In this document: positions 6,398 to 15,031 of the stretch, piece by piece
Position numbering within the stretch: position 1 is the first letter of the stretch
Layout: every line of letters begins with the position of its first letter
Source: Chthonomonas sp.
GTDB lineage: Bacteria > Armatimonadota > Fimbriimonadia > Fimbriimonadales > Fimbriimonadaceae
DNA: 64,000 nt
Direction: 5' to 3'
Assembly: GCA_016788425.1 (NCBI GenBank)
Contig: JAEURQ010000003.1
Coordinates: 217,282-281,281 of the forward strand
Position numbers and translations under genes: made by a program
Notes under the pieces: generated by a model
Told to the model about the DNA's origin: nothing
Database searches by the model: none
What the model saw: only the letters and a program-made list of their open reading frames with translations

Positions 6398-8842
6398 ATG
6401 CGCGCCGCCATTTTCGTTTGCCTGGCCCTGCTGGTTTCATCGACTTTCGCCTCCGAGCGCGGCGAGGCTCTTAAGCGCGCCGACAGTTACGGCGCGCGGG
6501 TCGCCAACAAGGTTCTCAACGAAAACCTGACCTACGGCTGGACGCCCGGCGACCAAGAATTCTGGTTCCGGGAAGACATCCTGGGCGGCACCAAGCAGTT
6601 CTGGGTGATCAATGATAAGGGCGATCGCAAACCCGCTTTCGACCACGCCAAAGTGAGCAAGGAACTGGGCGGCAGCCTCCCGTTCGCCCGGCTCAAGCTC
6701 TCAACCGACGGCAAATCTTGGCTGGTGGACAGCAATCCGCCGCGCCGAATTGATCGCACGTCAAGCCAGGTCTCCAACGCCGCCGACACGGACTTCACCG
6801 GCTTGCGCGCCTTCTCGCCAGCCGATGTCATGACCAGCGAGGGTGCCGGTCCCCGCGTGGAAATCGTCTTCGTCAACAACTCGCAAGAGCCTCTCACCTG
6901 CAATTGGCTGGACGAGGGCGGCGAGAAGCGTCAGTACAAGGTGTTGGCCCCGGGGGAGCGTTGGAGTTGCGGCACTTACGAAGGCCACTTCTGGGTGATC
7001 ACCAACAAGGAGGGCCGAGCCCTCGCGGTCTACAAGCCCGAGCCCGGTGGCATCGCCTACCTCGATGGCAAGGTGGTTCCTCCGGCGCCAAAACCGCGTC
7101 CGCGCGACCCTGCGCTTTCGCCAGATGGTCGGCGTCGCATCGTGTTCCGCGGCGAAAAGGCGTTCCTCATTGAGGTGGAAACCAAGCAAGAAACCGAGCT
7201 CACGCACCCCCACGCGGCGGACACCCGCTACCGCGGTCCGGTGCATTGGTCGCTCGATTCGCAATCCGCCGCCTTTGAATGCTCCGATCAAGATGCGCAG
7301 CGACCGCTCAACATCGTGCGCACAAGCCCGCCCGGCGAGATTCATCCCAAGCTCGAATCGCGGCAATATCTCAAGCCAGGCGACAAGCTGGCCAACCCCG
7401 AGGTGGTGGTGTGGCGCAACGGCGAGGGCCTGAGAGCCGTGCCGAAAACGCTCTATCCCAATGCGTGGGACCTCGACAATCACCAGTGGCTCGACGCGAA
7501 TCGTCTGGTTTTCCGCTACAACCAGCGCGGCCACCAGGTGATGCGTCTGGTGGAATACGACGCGCGCACGAACCAAGCGCGAACGCTGTTCGAAGACACC
7601 AGTCCGACATTCATCGACTGGACCAACAAGACCTTCTTCCGAGTCCTCAACAACCGGAGTGAAGCCATTTGGATGAGCGAGCGCACCGGCTGGGCGCACC
7701 TGTATTTGGTGGACCTCGCGACCGGCAAGGTCAAGCGGCCCCTCACCCAAGGTTCGTGGGTCGTGCGCAGCGTGGAACGCGTGGATGAAGATGAGCGGGA
7801 ACTCTGGTTTCAGGCTTCGGGCAACGTCCCCGGTGACGATCCGACGAATCTGCAGTCGTACCGCGTAAACCTCGATACGGCGGTGGTCACTCCGCTGACC
7901 GAGGGACCGGGCAATCAGCGCATTTGGCCCTCGCCCGAAGGAAAATTTGCGCTCGCCCGCATCACCTCGCCCGGCCAGCTTCCTCGCTACGAGCTCCGCA
8001 ATCTGCGCACCGGTCGGCTGTTAAGCAAGGTGGTTCAAGCCACGGGTGTGGACCTCATGCGGTCGGGCTTCCGCCTGCCGGAGGTGTTTTCCGCCAAGGG
8101 TCGCGATGGCAAAACCGACATCTGGGGGCTGATCTACCGACCCACAAATTTCGACCCCAACAAGAAGTACCCAGTCGTGGAAGACATCTACGCCGGACCC
8201 CACGGCAACCACGTCCCCAAGGATTTTCACGTGAATTCGGGCGGCCAGCAAATCGCCGAAATGGGGTTCATTGTGGTGCGCATCGATGCCATGGGCACCA
8301 ACAACCGCGGCAAGGCGTTCCACGATGTCTGCTATAAAAACATCGCCGACGCGGGCTTCCCGGACCGCATCGCGTGGATGCGCGACGTAGCTAAGCGGGT
8401 GCCCCAAATGGACCTGACTCGGGTGGGAATCTACGGCACCTCGGCGGGCGGCCAAAACGCTCTGCACGCGCTGCTGCTGCACGGCGACTTCTACAAAGTC
8501 GCGATCGCCGACTGCGGTTGCTACGACAACCGCGTGGACAAGATGTGGTGGAACGAGCAGTGGATGGGCTACCCCGTTGGGCCGCACTACGCGGCGCAAT
8601 CGTGCGCGACCCTCGCGCCGAAACTGCAGGGCAAGCTGATGTTGCTTCTCGGCGAAAACGATACGAACGTTGACCCGGCCAGCACCTGGCAAGTGGTGGA
8701 CGCGCTGGTGCGAGCGAACAAAGACTTTGACCTGATTGTGCTGCCGAATGTGGGGCACGGCGCGATCGGCCACCCCTACGCTCGGCGGCGAGCGCGCGAG
8801 TTCCTGTGGGACAACCTCATCGCGCCGGTCGCATCAAAATAG
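6398..8842 (+). CDS. Secreted S9 family prolyl oligopeptidase / dipeptidyl peptidase IV-like
   Basis: An 814-residue exported serine peptidase. A signal peptide (MRAAIFVCLALLVSSTFAS) is followed by an N-terminal beta-propeller region with WD-like segments (SPDGRRRIVF, WSLDSQSAAF) and a C-terminal alpha/beta-hydrolase domain. The triad is S682 in GTSAGG, D755 in GENDTNVDP and H787 in VGHG. An insertion of about residues 90-230 before the propeller resembles the extended N-terminal region of DPP IV-like secreted members. It has no Shine-Dalgarno sequence; TAAAGT ends six bases before the ATG, suggesting a leaderless transcript. Confidence 0.92.
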   Translation: MRAAIFVCLALLVSSTFASERGEALKRADSYGARVANKVLNENLTYGWTPGDQEFWFREDILGGTKQFWVINDKGDRKPAFDHAKVSKELGGSLPFARLKLSTDGKSWLVDSNPPRRIDRTSSQVSNAADTDFTGLRAFSPADVMTSEGAGPRVEIVFVNNSQEPLTCNWLDEGGEKRQYKVLAPGERWSCGTYEGHFWVITNKEGRALAVYKPEPGGIAYLDGKVVPPAPKPRPRDPALSPDGRRRIVFRGEKAFLIEVETKQETELTHPHAADTRYRGPVHWSLDSQSAAFECSDQDAQRPLNIVRTSPPGEIHPKLESRQYLKPGDKLANPEVVVWRNGEGLRAVPKTLYPNAWDLDNHQWLDANRLVFRYNQRGHQVMRLVEYDARTNQARTLFEDTSPTFIDWTNKTFFRVLNNRSEAIWMSERTGWAHLYLVDLATGKVKRPLTQGSWVVRSVERVDEDERELWFQASGNVPGDDPTNLQSYRVNLDTAVVTPLTEGPGNQRIWPSPEGKFALARITSPGQLPRYELRNLRTGRLLSKVVQATGVDLMRSGFRLPEVFSAKGRDGKTDIWGLIYRPTNFDPNKKYPVVEDIYAGPHGNHVPKDFHVNSGGQQIAEMGFIVVRIDAMGTNNRGKAFHDVCYKNIADAGFPDRIAWMRDVAKRVPQMDLTRVGIYGTSAGGQNALHALLLHGDFYKVAIADCGCYDNRVDKMWWNEQWMGYPVGPHYAAQSCATLAPKLQGKLMLLLGENDTNVDPASTWQVVDALVRANKDFDLIVLPNVGHGAIGHPYARRRAREFLWDNLIAPVASK

Positions 8843-8846
8843 GGTT

Positions 8847-9788
8847 ATGGTTCTGACAATCACGCTCAACCCGAGCCTGGATTACACGCTGTTCGTGCGG
8901 TCGCTACTGGTCGGGGACACCAATCGCGTGGTGCGGCAAGAGGTGGACGCCGGCGGCAAGGGCATCAATCTCTCGCGGATCACCGCCGAACTCGGCGTCG
9001 AGTCCGTGGCGACCGGATTTCTTGGCGGATCGCCCGGCGACTTCGTGCGCCGCGTGCTCACCGAGCAGGGCGTCCGTGATGAATGCGTGCCGATTGCCGG
9101 CGAAACCCGGCGCAATTTCAACGTCGAGAGCATCGATATCGAAACCCCGCCCACGACTCTGAACTCGCAGGGCGAAGCAATTTCCGGCGACGACTGGCGT
9201 ACCCTGTGCGGCAAGGTTTGTGAACTCGCCAAGGGCGCGGGGTGGGTTGCCATGGGTGGGTCGCTGCCGCCCATGGTCGCGGTGGATGCGTACGAAGAGC
9301 TTCTGGAATGCGCGCGCGGCGCGGGCGCCAAGGTGCTCGTGGACGCCGACGGTGAACCGATGCGTCACGCGCTTCGGGTTCGGCCCGACCTCCTCAAGCC
9401 AAACGCCAAGGAAGCCGCCCGCTTGGTTGGCTACGAAATCAACACCGACGCGGACGCAATCCGCGCCGCGAAGGACCTGCTCGAAAATGTGAATACCGGC
9501 GGCATGGTGGTTGTCTCGCGGGGGCATCAGGGGGCGGTGCTGGCCACCGCGCACGGCGTTTGGTTGGGCCGTTCGCCCGAGGTAGATGCCAAGAGCACGA
9601 TTGGAGCGGGCGATTCATTCCTTGGCGGGTTTTTGGCCCAGCTGGTTAAGGGCGCGGCCCCAGAAGAAGCGCTCCGCTGGGGGTTGGCGGCCGGAGCCGC
9701 CACCGCCACTACCGACGGCACGCAAATCGGTCGCCGAGCGGTAATTGAAGAGCTGCTCGCCCGGGCGCAGGTCGAAGCCGCCGGGTAG
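8847..9788 (+). CDS. PfkB family sugar kinase, 1-phosphofructokinase / tagatose-6-phosphate kinase type
   Basis: ATP-dependent kinase of 313 residues in the LacC/FruK subgroup, shown by the N-terminal MVLTITLNPSLDYT and GGKGINLSRITAELG. The PfkB signature 2 is STIGAGDSFLGGFLA with the catalytic aspartate in GAGDS. KPNAKEA is also typical of the subgroup. The preferred substrate (fructose 1-phosphate, tagatose 6-phosphate or fructose 6-phosphate) cannot be decided, because no PTS or sugar operon is adjacent. The ATG at 8847 follows TAGGG and lies five bases after the S9 peptidase stop, so the gene may be read through from it. Confidence 0.9.
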   Translation: MVLTITLNPSLDYTLFVRSLLVGDTNRVVRQEVDAGGKGINLSRITAELGVESVATGFLGGSPGDFVRRVLTEQGVRDECVPIAGETRRNFNVESIDIETPPTTLNSQGEAISGDDWRTLCGKVCELAKGAGWVAMGGSLPPMVAVDAYEELLECARGAGAKVLVDADGEPMRHALRVRPDLLKPNAKEAARLVGYEINTDADAIRAAKDLLENVNTGGMVVVSRGHQGAVLATAHGVWLGRSPEVDAKSTIGAGDSFLGGFLAQLVKGAAPEEALRWGLAAGAATATTDGTQIGRRAVIEELLARAQVEAAG

Positions 9789-9791
9789 CCT
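9786..9791 (+). promoter_or_regulatory. -10 hexamer before the oxidoreductase start
   Basis: TAGCCT lies seven bases before the ATG at 9799 and overlaps the kinase stop codon. No Shine-Dalgarno sequence is present. Confidence 0.35.
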
Positions 9792-9798
9792 TACAGCC

Positions 9799-10740
9799 AT
9801 GAGAATTGCGGCGATTGGGGCCGGAGCCTGGGGCAAAAACATCGTCCGCACATTGGCGGAACTCGGCCATTTGGCCTGCGTGGTGGAGGTCAGTCCGAGC
9901 CTGCGCGAGCAAATCGCCCAAACCTATCCAAACCTGCCCGTCTTCAGCGATCCCGCCGAAGCCTACGACGAAGTTGAACTCGACGCGGTGGCCGTGGCAA
10001 CACCCGCTCAGTTCCACTTTGATGTCGCCGCCGAAGCCCTGGAGCGCGGCAAACACTGCTTCGTTGAAAAGCCGATCACGCTCGCCAGCCGCGAAGCCGA
10101 GGGCCTCTGCGACTTGGCCGAACGCCAAAATCGCACCCTCATGGTCGGGCACTTGCTACTTTTCCAACCGGCGGTTCAGTTTCTGCGCGACCAGATTCAG
10201 AGTGGCGCCATCGGCGACCTCGTGAGCATCCACCAGGAACGGCTGAACCTCGGTCGTGCCCGCAAGGTCGAAAACGTGCTGTGGAGTCTCGGCGTGCACG
10301 ATGTCGCGGTCGCCCAGTACCTCGTGGGCGAGCGCCCGCTGGGCGTTACGGCCAGCGGATTGGCGTACCTCACGCCCGATATCGAAGACGACTTTTACCT
10401 GCACGTTGACTTCCCCAGCGGCGTGCAAACCCACCTTCACTGCAGTTGGCTATGGCCGACTTTACGCCGCCGCACAGTGGTGATCGGCAGCAAGGGCATG
10501 CTCGTGTACCAGGAGCAAGATCAAACCGTGACGCTGCACCGGAAGAGCATTGGCGACGACCTCCAAAACGTGAACGACGGCGAGGAAGTCGTGTTCTCGG
10601 GCAGCAGCGAGCCGCTCAAGCTCGAGATGCAGCACTTTGTCGAGTGCTGTCAAACGGGCGCAACTCCGCGCGCGGACGGGCGGAGTGCGGTTGAGGTTGT
10701 GCGCGTGCTCGAAATGGCCAGCGCCACCGACTTCGACTAA
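9799..10740 (+). CDS. Gfo/Idh/MocA family NAD(P)-dependent oxidoreductase
   Basis: A 313-residue sugar dehydrogenase-type protein. The Rossmann domain starts at once with MRIAAIGAGAWGKNIVRTLAELG, and the family EKP motif is present in HCFVEKPITLASREA, with the lysine as the expected catalytic residue. The C-terminal alpha/beta domain has GVHDVAVAQYL. The N-terminus (GAGAWGKNIVR) resembles members acting on UDP-amino-sugars, but the substrate is not proven. Its stop codon overlaps the convergent membrane sensor gene. Confidence 0.9.
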   Translation: MRIAAIGAGAWGKNIVRTLAELGHLACVVEVSPSLREQIAQTYPNLPVFSDPAEAYDEVELDAVAVATPAQFHFDVAAEALERGKHCFVEKPITLASREAEGLCDLAERQNRTLMVGHLLLFQPAVQFLRDQIQSGAIGDLVSIHQERLNLGRARKVENVLWSLGVHDVAVAQYLVGERPLGVTASGLAYLTPDIEDDFYLHVDFPSGVQTHLHCSWLWPTLRRRTVVIGSKGMLVYQEQDQTVTLHRKSIGDDLQNVNDGEEVVFSGSSEPLKLEMQHFVECCQTGATPRADGRSAVEVVRVLEMASATDFD

Positions 10741-12656
10741 GCGGCCAAACCGGTTTCAGCGAATCGGCTCGCCGAGCTCACCTTTGCGCGCATGGCGACG
10801 GGAATCTTGCGGCGCCCATCGGGCGTCGTCAGACCCATCATCGAAGCGTGTGTGATCGCGTCGTTGGCCCAGCTACGGCAGAATTCTTCCGAGACGCCGC
10901 TGACGAACACGATGAAGTCGCCTTCGGCGCGACGACACATTTGCGCGTTGATCGGCAGACGTTGACGGATGCGGCGCGTGAGGTTGCGCATCATCATTTC
11001 GATGGCGGGGCGACCGAATTCTTGCTCCAGTTCCTCGCGCTTCAACGGCTCGATCAGCACAAAACTGCCCTGCAAGCCTTCCACCGAGCGCATAAATTCG
11101 GCCGGCGTCATGATGCCGTTGGGACCCGGCTCGACTTCTTCCAGGCGCGCCATGGCTTGCGTCATTTCGGCGGTCACGGTGCGCAGGTAGTCAATCTCGG
11201 TGGTGTCGAGGCCGCCTGCTTGGTGAGTCGCGGCGATCACGCAGCCGTAAGGCTTCATGCCGAAGAGCATGGGCATCATCAAGAAGCTGCCGATCCGTCG
11301 GCGCAACGCTTCGGTGCGGTCCACCCGCACATCCTCGCCGGTGTCAAAAATCACCACTTCGGGTGCGCCCGAGGCGAGCCAACCGGCGATGCCGCGGCCC
11401 TCGGGGAACATCAGCTCGTCCACAATCGTGCCCGTGCTGCCTTGGCGAGCGGCGGTAATCACGTTCTCGCCGTCCAAAATAATCGTTGAAAGGTGGTCGA
11501 GTGGCACCGATTCCCAAATGTCGCGCACCACGCGGGCGGCGAGGTTGGTCGGAGTTTCGGCTCCGGCCGCCACCGAGCTTACGGCGTACAGGAGCTCAGC
11601 TTGTCGCAAGCGACGCTCTTGCGAGGTTTGGTCGCGCTCCTGGCGCAACACCGCCACCAGCGGCGTCGTGAGGCGCTCTAGCAGGCCGACCGCGTCGTGC
11701 ACGGTCTCGGCGTCGCGGTCCACCAAGGCAACCACAGCCAACACCTGACCTTGATCGCGAAGCACCACATACCCGGCGCGCTGCGCCGAGCGATCCTCCT
11801 CGCGGAGAGTTTGAAAAAGGTTGTCAATGCGGCGCTTCAGCAGGCTGTCGTTATGCACGCCGCTGATTTCCACCGCGCGGATATCGAGGTTCTTGGGCAC
11901 CTCGCCCGAGGTGACCCGCGCCACCAGGCTATCGGCCATGCTGGCCGGAGTGTAAACCACCACGCCTTCGCAAGCCGTGAGCTCGCGGAGCTTGGCGGCA
12001 AGCCGGCTGAGCATCGCGTCGCCCTGCTCTTGCAGCACGGTCACAAGACTCGCCACCAGCGAGTCACGTTTGGCGGTGCGCTCTAGCTTGAGGGTTTGCT
12101 CGCGCAGCTCGCGGTAGTTTTCGCGGAGCAGCAAGAACTTGCGGTCGGGTTCGTCCGTGTTGCTCGGAGCCATCGCCGCGGGGACCGGAATCTCGATCCG
12201 CTCCTCAACGGTGACGACCACTTGACCCATGTTGAGTAGCAAGCCGACGGCGAGAATGCCCAGCGCCTGCACCAGCACTAAGGTTTGGTTGACCGGACCC
12301 GGCGCGAGATTCGCCGCGACGAGCAAAAACGAGGTGGCGAGCGGAGCCATGGCGGCGGCGTTCGCTCCGTGCTTCGCCGCGGCAAATGCACACGGCGCGA
12401 GCACAAAGAAACTGTAGTATTCCAGCGAGCCGCTGAGGCCGAGCAGTACGGCGATGACGGCGGAATCCATCACGGCGACCAGGCCAGCGAAGCCTTGGTT
12501 CATTTTGCCGCGGGTTTGCAGCCAATAGGCAATGCCCGCGTAGCTCGCCAAAGCCAGCGCCAAGCGCCAACCCCATTCCAGCGGCGGGGTTCCTTGCCAA
12601 AACGAGGCAACCAAAATGCCCGTGGCCCATATCAAACGAACGATGCACTCAACCAT
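10737..12656 (-). CDS. Membrane GAF-domain protein with degenerate GGDEF domain
   Basis: Predicted sensor of 639 residues. The ATG at 12656 is chosen because a strong minus-strand terminator at 12723-12752 lies inside the longer open frame. Residues 1-145 carry about five hydrophobic helices (VRLIWATGILVASFW, WRLALALASYAGIAYWL and others). A coiled-coil-like segment (LLLRENYRELREQTLKLE) leads to two GAF-like regions. The C-terminal 130 residues resemble a diguanylate cyclase domain, but the active-site loop reads CRRAEGDFIVFVSG instead of RxGGDEFxxL. Cyclic di-GMP synthesis is therefore unlikely and a regulatory role is more plausible. The signal is unknown. It overlaps the convergent oxidoreductase gene at its end. 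Confidence 0.8.
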   Translation of the reverse strand: MVECIVRLIWATGILVASFWQGTPPLEWGWRLALALASYAGIAYWLQTRGKMNQGFAGLVAVMDSAVIAVLLGLSGSLEYYSFFVLAPCAFAAAKHGANAAAMAPLATSFLLVAANLAPGPVNQTLVLVQALGILAVGLLLNMGQVVVTVEERIEIPVPAAMAPSNTDEPDRKFLLLRENYRELREQTLKLERTAKRDSLVASLVTVLQEQGDAMLSRLAAKLRELTACEGVVVYTPASMADSLVARVTSGEVPKNLDIRAVEISGVHNDSLLKRRIDNLFQTLREEDRSAQRAGYVVLRDQGQVLAVVALVDRDAETVHDAVGLLERLTTPLVAVLRQERDQTSQERRLRQAELLYAVSSVAAGAETPTNLAARVVRDIWESVPLDHLSTIILDGENVITAARQGSTGTIVDELMFPEGRGIAGWLASGAPEVVIFDTGEDVRVDRTEALRRRIGSFLMMPMLFGMKPYGCVIAATHQAGGLDTTEIDYLRTVTAEMTQAMARLEEVEPGPNGIMTPAEFMRSVEGLQGSFVLIEPLKREELEQEFGRPAIEMMMRNLTRRIRQRLPINAQMCRRAEGDFIVFVSGVSEEFCRSWANDAITHASMMGLTTPDGRRKIPVAMRAKVSSASRFAETGLAA

Positions 12657-12722
12657 GAGAATCCACTTGAAGTTTCGGCGCGCCGAACCGGGTTCTGTAG
12701 GAGCGAATTTGGGGTCGCACAA

Positions 12723-12752
12723 AAAAATGTCCCCGCCAGTTCTCTGGCGGGG
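12723..12752 (-). terminator. Rho-independent terminator on the minus strand
   Basis: A perfect 9-base-pair stem CCCCGCCAG / CTGGCGGGG with a four-base loop (12731-12752) is followed on the minus strand by ACA and then seven T residues (12723-12729). It ends transcripts coming from the right, either the hydrolase mRNA or a small RNA encoded in 12753-12889. Confidence 0.85.
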
Positions 12753-12889
12753 CCTGGAAGTCCAGGAAATGTCTTGTCGTCTTGTGCTTGCTTGGTCAAA
12801 GGCTCTCGTTGGAGCCAGTGACAGTAGTAGGAAGATTTGTGCCAATCCGCGGTTCCGAGCCCCGCAACTATTCGGGACTTGTGGCCTAC

Positions 12890-13696
12890 TTAGAACGTAA
12901 AGGACATTCCGTCATAACCCGCAAGAATATTATGCGGAGCGAGTTGATTCGCTAATTCGGCGTGGGTCAAATCGCCAAAATGACTAATATGTGTGGTCGC
13001 AACCGGGCCATCCGCGCGGAGAATGCCCGCTTTGCGTAGCCGTTGAACCTGATCCACACACTCCGAAAGGGCGAGGTGTCCGTAATATGACGTCTTGTTG
13101 AGGCCCTCCGTGCACTCGATGACCAGCGCATCGAGTCGAAAGTCCCGCAGAAACTCCCACGTGGTCTCATCCCACAAACCGGTGTCGGTCGCGTAGAGCA
13201 GCGTGGAGTGGCCGTCGCTGATGATCAGGTTCTGTGCGTCCTCGTCCAGCTTGTGCATCGCATGGATCGGCGTGACCGTGTACTCCGCCACTTGGAACGC
13301 GCGAAAACTCTCTGTGAGATGCAAGTCGAATGGCCACTCGGGGTACTTCAGGTGAATCGCATCGAGCACCACCTGGTTGCCATAGATTGAGTACGGACAC
13401 TCGTGCAGGCTCGTAAACGGATACAGGCTGTACTGCAGTTCGCTCGCGGCAAAGTGGTCGTCGTGGCTGTGCGTGTAGAGCACCGCGCCCCATTCCCGGG
13501 GATTCAGCCCGAGCGCGCCAACCTGGCCCAGCGTGTCCGGACCCATGTCGATTTTGAGAAAGCCATCGACCAGCGCCGACGCGCGCGACCGGCGGTCTTT
13601 GCCGCCATGCTGGTGTGCATACTGCGAGACACGGCTATCGGCGTACAGGGACGGAATTCCTTCCGATGCTCCTGTGCCGGTTAAAAGTATCTCCAT
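12890..13696 (-). CDS. Metallo-beta-lactamase fold hydrolase, PhnP-like
   Basis: A 268-residue hydrolase with the metal-binding motif HSHDDH (in YTHSHDDHFAASEL), a following histidine in PIHAMH, the metal-bridging aspartate in YATDTG, and a terminal histidine in THISHFG. The opening MEILLTGTGASEGIP and the loop AHQHGGKDRRSRASALVD match the PhnP / phosphoribosyl cyclic phosphodiesterase type of beta-lactamase-fold phosphodiesterases. No phosphonate genes are nearby, so the physiological substrate is open. The gene sits downstream of the DUF1015 gene on the same strand. Confidence 0.85.
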   Translation of the reverse strand: MEILLTGTGASEGIPSLYADSRVSQYAHQHGGKDRRSRASALVDGFLKIDMGPDTLGQVGALGLNPREWGAVLYTHSHDDHFAASELQYSLYPFTSLHECPYSIYGNQVVLDAIHLKYPEWPFDLHLTESFRAFQVAEYTVTPIHAMHKLDEDAQNLIISDGHSTLLYATDTGLWDETTWEFLRDFRLDALVIECTEGLNKTSYYGHLALSECVDQVQRLRKAGILRADGPVATTHISHFGDLTHAELANQLAPHNILAGYDGMSFTF

Positions 13697-13724
13697 ACGC
13701 GCCGCGTCCGGTACCTAGTGTGCC

Positions 13725-14996
13725 TTACTTTTCGAAGTCGTTGAGGGACCAAAGGACTAGTCCGCTCAGGATTTTCGGGTAGTAAAACGTACTTTTCTGC
13801 GGCATTTTCTCGCCCCCCTGCGCAATTACCTGCATGTCGTCCACGCTCGGCGGATTCATCAGGAAGCTGGCGGGTGAGCCCTGTTCCACGGCATCCAGCG
13901 CTTCTTGGGGGTCGCGCGTGTAGTCGAAAAAGTCGTGCCCGGTTAGCCCCAGGCATTCGCCGAAAATGAGGTCGTGCAGCACGGTGACGTCTAGCCCGGC
14001 GAGCCGCCGTTCGGCGTCGCTTCCGCTGCTTTCCGGTCGCGGGGCGGTGAACAAGTAGCCTTGTCCACCGGGGAGCGCCACGCCAAACACGCATTCGCCG
14101 GCGTTGGTGTGCGCGTCAAGTGCGGCCGGAATGTCGGCGTTCGCCATCGGCGTGGAGGTGAAATGTTCGCTGAGCTTGGCGAGCATGGCCTCTTGGCTCA
14201 GCGGACAACGCTTCAGCATGCGGTGCGTGGGAAGCAGCACCAGCCCTGGATCGCTGATGCTACTGATCGCCATCATCATGAGGTCTTCGGCAATCAGCGC
14301 ATCGCTGGCCGGCTGCATGCCGCGGAACGTGACTGCCGTCTCGTAGCGGTGGTGCCCGTCGGCGATCCAGACTTTTTTCGGCGCGACCAGCTCGCTGATC
14401 TGGCCGATCGCGGCCTCGTCGGTGATGACCTCCACGATATGGCGCACGCCATCCGGGGTGGTCACATCGGCCACTCGCTCACCCGCCGCGGCCATGACGA
14501 GCTTGAAAAACGCCTGGTCGGCATCTTCGATGAGGCCGTAGATGCATTCGAGATGCGCGCGCGTGGCTTCGAGAATCCGCAGCCGGTCTTCCTTATGCTT
14601 GGGGAAGGTCTGCTCGTGCGGCAGCACCACGCCCTTTTCGTAAGGCTCAACCTTGATGGTGGAGATCAGACTCATGCGCTCCAGCGGCTCGTCGGAGCCG
14701 GGAATGGTGAAGGTTTGTAGATAGCGATAGTAGGCCGGCTTGGGTTCGAGCTCGAGCAATCCCTCGCGACGCCACTGCTCCAATCGGGCCGCGCTGCGGG
14801 CGTACTTCACATACTTGCTGCGGTCATCAGCATTCTGTTCGGGCAGGGTCAGACCCACCACATTGTTCGCGTTAGACGCGTAAAGTTCGTCGCGATCGGC
14901 CGGGCTCAGCACGTCGTAGGGCGGCGCGACGAGAGTCTGCATGGAACCAGCGGACGCCGAATATCGTAGACCGCGAAAGGGTCGAAGAACTGCCAT
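13725..14996 (-). CDS. DUF1015 family protein
   Basis: A 423-residue cytoplasmic protein of the DUF1015 family, often encoded near serine biosynthesis genes; its biochemical role is not established. Diagnostic segments are the N-terminal LRPFRGLRYS and VAPPYDVLSPADRDELY, then LPHEQTFPKHKEDRLRI, WIADGHHRYETAV in the middle, and a C-terminal DDMQVIAQGGEKMPQKST followed by YYPKILSGL. The histidine-rich IADGHHRYETA motif looks like an active site. TAAACT lies six bases before the ATG with no Shine-Dalgarno sequence. It is divergent from the polyprenyl synthase gene. Confidence 0.92.
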   Translation of the reverse strand: MAVLRPFRGLRYSASAGSMQTLVAPPYDVLSPADRDELYASNANNVVGLTLPEQNADDRSKYVKYARSAARLEQWRREGLLELEPKPAYYRYLQTFTIPGSDEPLERMSLISTIKVEPYEKGVVLPHEQTFPKHKEDRLRILEATRAHLECIYGLIEDADQAFFKLVMAAAGERVADVTTPDGVRHIVEVITDEAAIGQISELVAPKKVWIADGHHRYETAVTFRGMQPASDALIAEDLMMMAISSISDPGLVLLPTHRMLKRCPLSQEAMLAKLSEHFTSTPMANADIPAALDAHTNAGECVFGVALPGGQGYLFTAPRPESSGSDAERRLAGLDVTVLHDLIFGECLGLTGHDFFDYTRDPQEALDAVEQGSPASFLMNPPSVDDMQVIAQGGEKMPQKSTFYYPKILSGLVLWSLNDFEK

Positions 14997-15002
14997 GCGC
15001 GG

Positions 15003-15025
15003 AGTTTACCGACCCCAAGTAGACT
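15003..15025. promoter_or_regulatory. Divergent -10 hexamers for DUF1015 and polyprenyl synthase genes
   Basis: On the minus strand TAAACT (15003-15008) lies six bases before the DUF1015 ATG. On the plus strand TAGACT (15020-15025) lies six bases before the polyprenyl synthase GTG at 15032. The whole intergenic region is only 35 bases, leaving no room for leaders. Confidence 0.55.
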
Positions 15026-15031
15026 GACACC

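Noticed and set aside
12657-12845. N-terminal 63 codons of the GAF protein frame
   Set aside because: A strong minus-strand terminator lies inside this stretch, so the mRNA must start downstream; ATG 12656 gives a hydrophobic helix directly.
12760-12889. tRNA or SRP RNA in the gap after the hydrolase gene
   Set aside because: A GGTTCC-like stretch is present, but no cloverleaf can be folded and the SRP domain IV signature is absent.
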